Shown here: positions 1 through 4,659 of the stretch, piece after piece | Numbering within the stretch: the stretch's first letter is position 1 | Layout: every line of letters begins with the position of its first letter | DNA from: Fimbriimonadaceae bacterium | GTDB lineage: Bacteria > Armatimonadota > Fimbriimonadia > Fimbriimonadales > Fimbriimonadaceae | NCBI GenBank assembly: GCA_025451715.1 | Contig: JANWJY010000139.1 | Span: 1-8,329, forward strand | Length of the DNA stretch: 8,329 bases | Reading direction: 5' to 3' | Notes under the pieces: model-generated | Databases searched by the model: none | What the model was told of the DNA's origin: nothing | Seen by the model: the letters and a program-made list of their open reading frames with translations, nothing else | Made by a program: the position numbers and the translations under genes

Positions 1-1868
1 CCTATGCGGAGAAGCAGCGAGTGACGGGTCTCATGCGGCTGACGAAGGACGAGAGGCGAGTCGAGGAGTTTTTGACCGGCCAGGGGCTGAAGCGTCCGGC
101 GCAGCTCGTGACCGTGATGCGGCTGCAGGGCGCGGAGGCTGCCTCGTTCACGGTGCAGGAGATCAAGGCGCTCGGCGGGGTCAGCGACTCGACGGTGAAG
201 TCACTCTTGGACCAAGGGCTGCTGGAGCGCGTCGAGGTGGAGCAGATCGAGAGGTCGAAGCCGCCGCAGCCGAACGCAGATCAGCAGCGCGCGATCGACG
301 CGGTCTCCTCGGCCGTGAAGGAAGGGCGCGGCGAGAGCTTTCTGCTCTACGGCGTGACCGGATCGGGAAAGACTGAGGTCTATTTGCGCTGTGCGGCGGA
401 GGCGCTGCAGTGGGGAAGGCAAGTGCTTTACCTCGTGCCGGAGATCGCGCTGACCGCGCAGGTGATTGGGCAGTTGCGCGCGCGCTTCGGGCGAAGCGTC
501 GCGGTGATGCACAGCAACATGGGCGCGTCTGAGCGGCTGGAGAACTGGCTCGCCGTTCGGCGCGGCGACGCGCCGGTCGTGCTCGGTGCGAGGTCGGCGC
601 TGTTCGCGCCGTTCACGAACCTCGGCCTGATCGTGATGGACGAGGAGCACGAGGCGAGCTACAAGCAGGAGAACGCGCCGCGCTACCACGCGAAGCGTCT
701 CGTCGGGTTCTTGTCGTCGAAGTTCGGTGCTCCCGTGGTGATGGGGTCGGCGACGCCGAGCGTGGAGACGTTCTTCGAGGCTTCGCTTGGTCGCGTGACT
801 CGCTTGGACCTTCCCGTACGTGCGGCGGACGCGCGGATGCCGGAGGTCCACATCGAGGACATGACCGACATGTACAAGTCTGGCCACCCGTCGATCTTCT
901 CCGACCGGCTTGAGTCGCTGATCACTGCGACGCTGGAGAAGAAAGAGCAAGTGATCTTGTTCTTGAACCGCCGCGCATACTCGCCGTTCATCGTGTGCCG
1001 CGATTGTGGACACCGGTTCCTGTGCCCCGACTGTTCCGTTTCTCTCGCGCTGCACCGCCGCGACCGGAAGCTGCGGTGCCACCACTGCGGGTACCAGATC
1101 AATGCGCCGGAAGTGTGTCCCGAGTGCAAGGGCGAGCGCGTCTCTGGTTTTGGCGTCGGTGCGGAGAAGGTGGAGGAGCTGGTTTCGACGACGTTTCCCG
1201 GCGTGCGCGTCGCTCGGCTCGACCGCGACACGACGAAGAGGAAGGGCGCGCTGGAGGAGACGTTCGCGAAGTTCAGAGCGCGCGAGACGGACGTGCTGGT
1301 CGGCACCCAGATGGTCGCGAAGGGGCTGGACTTTCCGAACGTGACGCTGGTCGGCGTGATCGCGGCGGACGTCTCGCTCAACGTGCCGGACTTTCGCGCG
1401 TCGGAGCGAACTTTTCAGCTCTTGAGCCAGGTGGCGGGGCGTGCGGGCCGCGGACGGTCACCCGGGGAGGTCGTGATCCAGACGTTCAATCCGCACCACG
1501 TCGCAGTGGAGTTCGCGCAGAAGCACGACTACGCGTCGCTTTACAACGCGATGATCGAGGAGCGCCGCGGGGCGATGTACCCGCCGTTTGTGCGGATCGT
1601 GAACGTGTTGGTGATCGGCGACGAGATCTCGGACGTCGTTTCTGTTTCTGCTCAGACAGCGGAGCGCTTGCGCACTGCTCTCCCGTCAGTTCCGGTGCTC
1701 GGACCGACTTCGTGCCCGATCGAGCGGCGCAGCCGGATGTGGCGACGGCACGTGCTGGTCAAGCTTCCGCCGGACGGCGACCCTGCGCCGGTCGCTGAGG
1801 CGATCAAGGGGTTGGGTAGCGCGCGCACGCGTGTGTGGATCGACGTGGACGCTTACAACTTGGCGTAG
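1..1868 (+). CDS. priA: Primosomal protein N' (replication restart helicase PriA), 5'-truncated by the window edge
   Basis: PriA is a 3'-5' superfamily 2 DNA helicase that recognises stalled forks and reloads the replicative helicase. The frame is open from base 3, and about 115 N-terminal residues (the 3'-DNA-binding domain) are missing compared with the E. coli protein, so the GTG at 21 is not the real start. Numbering from that GTG: a winged-helix-like region at about 6-75; Walker A GVTGSGKT at 111-118; Walker B DEEH at 207-210; GSATPS at 242-247; eight zinc-ligand cysteines in four CxxC pairs at 326/329, 335/338, 353/356 and 366/369, the PriA hallmark inserted in the second helicase lobe; the motif VI region QVAGRAGR at 470-477; and a C-terminal domain at about 520-615. 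All catalytic and metal-binding residues are present, so the protein should be active. It ends in TAG 10 bp before the HD hydrolase gene. Confidence 0.97.
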   Translation, partial: YAEKQRVTGLMRLTKDERRVEEFLTGQGLKRPAQLVTVMRLQGAEAASFTVQEIKALGGVSDSTVKSLLDQGLLERVEVEQIERSKPPQPNADQQRAIDAVSSAVKEGRGESFLLYGVTGSGKTEVYLRCAAEALQWGRQVLYLVPEIALTAQVIGQLRARFGRSVAVMHSNMGASERLENWLAVRRGDAPVVLGARSALFAPFTNLGLIVMDEEHEASYKQENAPRYHAKRLVGFLSSKFGAPVVMGSATPSVETFFEASLGRVTRLDLPVRAADARMPEVHIEDMTDMYKSGHPSIFSDRLESLITATLEKKEQVILFLNRRAYSPFIVCRDCGHRFLCPDCSVSLALHRRDRKLRCHHCGYQINAPEVCPECKGERVSGFGVGAEKVEELVSTTFPGVRVARLDRDTTKRKGALEETFAKFRARETDVLVGTQMVAKGLDFPNVTLVGVIAADVSLNVPDFRASERTFQLLSQVAGRAGRGRSPGEVVIQTFNPHHVAVEFAQKHDYASLYNAMIEERRGAMYPPFVRIVNVLVIGDEISDVVSVSAQTAERLRTALPSVPVLGPTSCPIERRSRMWRRHVLVKLPPDGDPAPVAEAIKGLGSARTRVWIDVDAYNLA

Positions 1869-1871
1869 AAT
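1866..1871 (+). promoter_or_regulatory. Candidate leaderless -10 element TAGAAT
   Basis: TAGAAT fits the TANNNT -10 pattern and lies 7 nt before the ATG at 1879. Its first three bases are the priA stop codon. No Shine-Dalgarno sequence precedes that ATG. In lineages rich in leaderless mRNAs (Actinobacteria, Deinococcus-Thermus) a TANNNT box at this distance places transcription start at or next to the start codon. A convincing -35 is not visible; the best candidate is a weak GTGGAC at 1845-1850 with a short spacer. The six-base match could be chance. Confidence 0.4.
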
Positions 1872-1878
1872 CCGGCGC

Positions 1879-2448
1879 ATGCCACACACCCGCGAGGACG
1901 CGTTCAAGTTACTCAGCGAGCACACCCCGAGCGAGGCGCTGCGGCGGCACTGCATGGGCGTCGAAGCGTGCATGCGTTGGTACGCGCGGAAGCTCGGAGA
2001 GGACGAAGAGAGCTGGGGGAACGCGGGACTTCTGCACGACTTCGACTACGAGCAGCACCCGGACGAGCACCCGCTGTGGGGCATGACGCTGCTCCGTGAG
2101 AACGGCTGGTCTGAAGATGTGATCCGAGCGATCGGCGCGCACTACACTGCGAAGACGGGCGTCGTGCCGACAGCGCCGATGGACAAGTACCTGTACGCGT
2201 GCGACGAGCTGAGCGGGTTCATCACGGCGGTGACATATGTGCGGCCGTCGCGCAGCGTGATGGACGTCGAGGTGAAGAGCGTGACGAAGAAACTGAAGAC
2301 GCTGAACTTTGCGGCGGGAGTGAATCGCGACGACGTCTACCAGGGCGCGGAGCTGATCGGCGTTCCTTTAGAAGGCCACATTGCGAACTGCATCGCGGCG
2401 ATGCAGGGGAGCGCGGAGGACCTGGGGCTGAAGGGGAGTTCGGGTTAG
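1879..2448 (+). CDS. HD-superfamily hydrolase (COG2316-like, HDIG-type)
   Basis: A 189-residue predicted metal-dependent phosphohydrolase of the HD superfamily, presumably cytoplasmic because no signal or membrane segment is seen. Metal-ligand candidates are H24, the HD pair H53-D54 (in GLLHDFDYE), H88 (in IGAHY) and D109 (in ACDELSGF); H64 may also contribute. The C-terminal part, with VRPSRS, VKSVTKKLK and FAAGVNR, resembles what I remember of a widespread family of short HD proteins of unknown substrate. The ATG at 1879 was preferred to an in-frame GTG at 1831: the latter would add 16 unrelated residues inside priA, and TAGAAT precedes the ATG. The gene may be read with priA (10-bp gap) and also from its own leaderless promoter. 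The substrate (nucleotide or other phosphoester) cannot be told from sequence. Its stop overlaps the convergent gene's stop. Confidence 0.85.
   Translation: MPHTREDAFKLLSEHTPSEALRRHCMGVEACMRWYARKLGEDEESWGNAGLLHDFDYEQHPDEHPLWGMTLLRENGWSEDVIRAIGAHYTAKTGVVPTAPMDKYLYACDELSGFITAVTYVRPSRSVMDVEVKSVTKKLKTLNFAAGVNRDDVYQGAELIGVPLEGHIANCIAAMQGSAEDLGLKGSSG
2445..2448. other. Tail-to-tail overlap of convergent stop codons
   Basis: TTAG holds the plus-strand hydrolase stop TAG (2446-2448) and the minus-strand LptC-like stop TAA (2447-2445). No intergenic space remains and no clear hairpin with a T-run is visible within about 60 bases on either side, so any terminator must lie inside the opposing coding sequence, or transcripts may run antisense into each other. 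Confidence 0.9.
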
Positions 2449-3815
2449 CGTCCGCCGCCTGTCGTTCCGCCCGTTGAGCTGCCACCGGTCTTCGTCGGAA
2501 CTTCATCGTCGTCGATGAAGAGAGAGGCGTTCACGTTGTTGCCAGACATCGACTTGTCTCCATCTTTCGTCGACATCGTAATGTCGTTCGCGACGTACTG
2601 GTCGCCGATCGAATAGAACAGCTTGACTTCTTGCTTGCCCGCCGCGCTTTTGAGCGTCAGCGTCTCCTTCTCGCCGTCGTAGAACCCTTCGAGCGCCCAT
2701 CCGAGCCGCCAGCCCTCGGTCAGATCCTGCCGTGCGAACGGCGAGCCAGTAATGATCGCTTGCCGCTCGCCCTTCTTGTACCAATACTCGACCTTGTCCG
2801 CGATGACCTTGATCGGAAACTTGCGCATGTTGTCGGAGTCGCGCAGCATGTCGACCTGCGCCTGGGTCGCGCCCTGCGGGTTGGTCTTGAGCGATTCTGG
2901 AGTCACGCGTTCGATGGTGGGGAACTCGCTCTCGGCGACCTTCTCGTCGCCTTCGGACTTCACGACCATGCGAACGACGCCGGTGAAGATCGCACGGCGC
3001 TCCTTGCGGAACACGGTGGCCTCGTCGCAGAGCATGTTCGCGTCGACGCCGAAGTATTTGACGTTTCCCTTCGCGACGAGGACCTCTGTGTCCTTTACAT
3101 GGTCGACGGCATCGGCGATGACGATGACTTCGCCGTCAGTCGCGCGCGCGTTCGTGTACGATGACGTCTTGCCGTCGGGGCTCAGCTTAAAGTTTTTGCC
3201 GACGATCGTCCACTGTCTGCGCTGCCCGTCTTGCGTGAGCTCATCGATCTGACCGACCCACATCACGTTGTTCGCAGAAAGCTCCTTCGTTGTTGTGTTG
3301 AGTGAGAGATCGCTCGCCTTTACGAGCCCTCCGGCGAGCTTGCCCTGCACCAGGCCGCGAACGAGCAGCGTCCTGACCGGCTCGTCGTACACGAAGCTCT
3401 CGCTCACGAGATCCATGTCCTTGTTCACGACGTGCGCACCGTCCTCGGCCATCATCCGGTTCTGGAAATAGTGGTAGGTGCCGCGGTCCATCTCGAACGC
3501 GAACGGCTCGCCGTCGCTCGGATAGAACTTGCCCTTGCTAACGTCCTTCAGCACCATCTGCGAGCGGTCGCGTCGGACCTCGACGGTGTCGACCTCGGCC
3601 TCGGCGGCAAGGCGGTTCCTTTCGTACGCCTTCATTTTGAAGCCGGACATCGTGACGCCGACCTCGGCGCCGACTGGCTTGCCCGTCAGGCCGAACTTGG
3701 CGAACGGGCTCGCGCGCAGGACGCTGTCGAGGCCGATCCAGCCCATCGCAAGCACGCCCGCGCCGCCCAGAACGAGCAGCGCGCTTTTCACCAGGGGTCT
3801 AGCTGATGATGACAT
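2445..3815 (-). CDS. Membrane-anchored LptC/LptA (OstA)-like periplasmic protein
   Basis: A 456-residue protein with one N-terminal hydrophobic segment (about 11-29, preceded by R6 and K10) and no lipobox, so probably a signal anchor with a periplasmic body. The rest is beta-rich with alternating polar and hydrophobic strands, in units resembling the LptC/LptA/OstA fold: roughly 55-185, 200-290 (for example VLVAKGNVKYFG at 245-256, then a strand ending RRAIFTGVVRMVV) and 333-430 (IADKVEYWYKKGERQAIITG at 338-357). LptC and LptA form the lipopolysaccharide bridge from inner to outer membrane; LptC is typically about 190 residues, so this is a multi-unit version. The tail (441-456) is low-complexity Gly/Ser/Thr. 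The start is uncertain: ATG at 3815 overlaps the upstream gene by 17 bp, while GTG at 3791 leaves a 7-bp gap and gives a tidy K-plus-hydrophobic N-terminus; neither has a clear ribosome site. Family assignment is from fold-like pattern only. Confidence 0.65.
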   Translation of the reverse strand: MSSSARPLVKSALLVLGGAGVLAMGWIGLDSVLRASPFAKFGLTGKPVGAEVGVTMSGFKMKAYERNRLAAEAEVDTVEVRRDRSQMVLKDVSKGKFYPSDGEPFAFEMDRGTYHYFQNRMMAEDGAHVVNKDMDLVSESFVYDEPVRTLLVRGLVQGKLAGGLVKASDLSLNTTTKELSANNVMWVGQIDELTQDGQRRQWTIVGKNFKLSPDGKTSSYTNARATDGEVIVIADAVDHVKDTEVLVAKGNVKYFGVDANMLCDEATVFRKERRAIFTGVVRMVVKSEGDEKVAESEFPTIERVTPESLKTNPQGATQAQVDMLRDSDNMRKFPIKVIADKVEYWYKKGERQAIITGSPFARQDLTEGWRLGWALEGFYDGEKETLTLKSAAGKQEVKLFYSIGDQYVANDITMSTKDGDKSMSGNNVNASLFIDDDEVPTKTGGSSTGGTTGGGR

Positions 3816-4659
3816 TGACTACTACTTGGACGTTCGGGGCGGTCACGGTGACTGGTGCGGTCCCGGTCTTGGGCCCGTTCGTCGCCCTCACAGTGTAGAT
3901 CCCCACGGGCGCCCACAGCTTGAATTGGCCCGAGCCGTCGGCCGTGGTAGTTCGGATGACGTTGAGTCCGTCCAGTAGTTCTACGAGCGCCCCGGCGCCG
4001 TCGTTGACTGGGAGGACTGTGCCTGTGATGTTGGCAGGGAGCGGCGGCGGCTCGTCGAGGCTCTCGGGCGAGATCTGCAGGGTGCCGACCTCGATCACGC
4101 CACCGACGGCGACCGTCGGCGGACTGAACTGCCGCGTCACGTAGAGCGGCTTAGAGACCTCGCCGATAAGGTCGCCGAACGCGGCCGACTGCGACGACGA
4201 GTATGCGACGTTGAGCAGGCTGAACTCGCCGTTTGCGGCGGTGGTCGCTGTGCGGCCGGCGAGTTTCACCGTCGCGCCGGCGACAGGCTGGTCGTCCGCG
4301 GCGTCGGTCACCGTGCCGTGCACGGTCACAGTCTCAGGACCGATGTAGAGGTCGCCCAGGTCGACGGTGCCCGACGCGGGCGCAAAGTTGAATGTGAACA
4401 CGACGGGTGGACCGCCGTCGGAGTAGCTCACCGTCACGCTGGTCGCGCCGACCGGAGCGGTGAGCACGAACGAGCCGTCGATGAGGTCGGTCGTTGTCGT
4501 GTTGCCGCCCGAGCTGACGGAAGCCGCAGGGCTCGTTGCGGAGTTCGACTCGATCCACAGCACGCGGCCGACGAGCAGGGCGGTGATCGGCGTTCCCCCT
4601 CCTCCACCGCCGCACCCGATGAGAACCAACGCTAAGAGAAAAAGAAGGAGCGTTCTCAT
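3799..4659 (-). CDS. Lipoprotein with three Ig-like / carboxypeptidase-regulatory-like domains
   Basis: A 286-residue predicted lipoprotein of unknown specific role. The signal peptide is 1-15 with lipobox LIGC at 13-16, so C16, the only cysteine, would be lipidated and the protein tethered to a membrane. Six glycines (17-22) form a flexible linker. Three beta-sandwich-like repeats follow: about 24-107, 110-197 (VHGTVTDAADDQPVAGATVKL, then TTAANGEFSLLNV) and 209-286 (ITGTVLPVNDGAGALVELLDG, then TTADGSGQFKLWAPVGIYTVRA). The pattern of GTV, then GA.V.L, then T.A.G.F.L resembles carboxypeptidase-regulatory-like domains, usually structural or binding modules on surface proteins. The ATG at 4659 was chosen over a longer in-frame extension to 4875 because it begins the lipoprotein signal and forms an ATGA overlap with the upstream stop. 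No enzymatic motif is seen. Membrane sorting (inner or outer) cannot be told. Confidence 0.85.
   Translation of the reverse strand: MRTLLLFLLALVLIGCGGGGGGTPITALLVGRVLWIESNSATSPAASVSSGGNTTTTDLIDGSFVLTAPVGATSVTVSYSDGGPPVVFTFNFAPASGTVDLGDLYIGPETVTVHGTVTDAADDQPVAGATVKLAGRTATTAANGEFSLLNVAYSSSQSAAFGDLIGEVSKPLYVTRQFSPPTVAVGGVIEVGTLQISPESLDEPPPLPANITGTVLPVNDGAGALVELLDGLNVIRTTTADGSGQFKLWAPVGIYTVRATNGPKTGTAPVTVTAPNVQVVVNVIIS
4656..4659 (-). promoter_or_regulatory. ATGA stop-start overlap (translational coupling)
   Basis: The lipoprotein ATG (4659-4657) shares bases with the TGA stop (4658-4656) of the upstream 905-residue gene. Such a 4-bp overlap usually lets terminating ribosomes restart on the next gene, which would tie expression of the two proteins together. 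Confidence 0.85.

Noticed and set aside
201..1085. A 294-residue open frame on the minus strand inside priA
   Set aside because: It is antisense to strongly conserved helicase motifs and rich in Arg/His/Val in the way of G+C-rich shadow frames, with no recognisable domain.
995..1798. A 267-residue plus-strand frame overlapping priA
   Set aside because: An Arg/Gly/Ala-rich out-of-frame shadow covering the PriA zinc and helicase regions; no independent start signal or motif.
1831..1878. GTG start at 1831 for the HD hydrolase
   Set aside because: It adds 16 residues encoded inside the priA C-terminus (WTLTTWRRIRR) unlike the family N-terminus; ATG 1879 is better supported.
2449..2500. Possible terminator hairpin just after the HD hydrolase gene
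   Set aside because: Only short G+C-rich pairings are possible and there is no T-run; the stretch codes for the Gly/Ser/Thr tail of the opposing gene.
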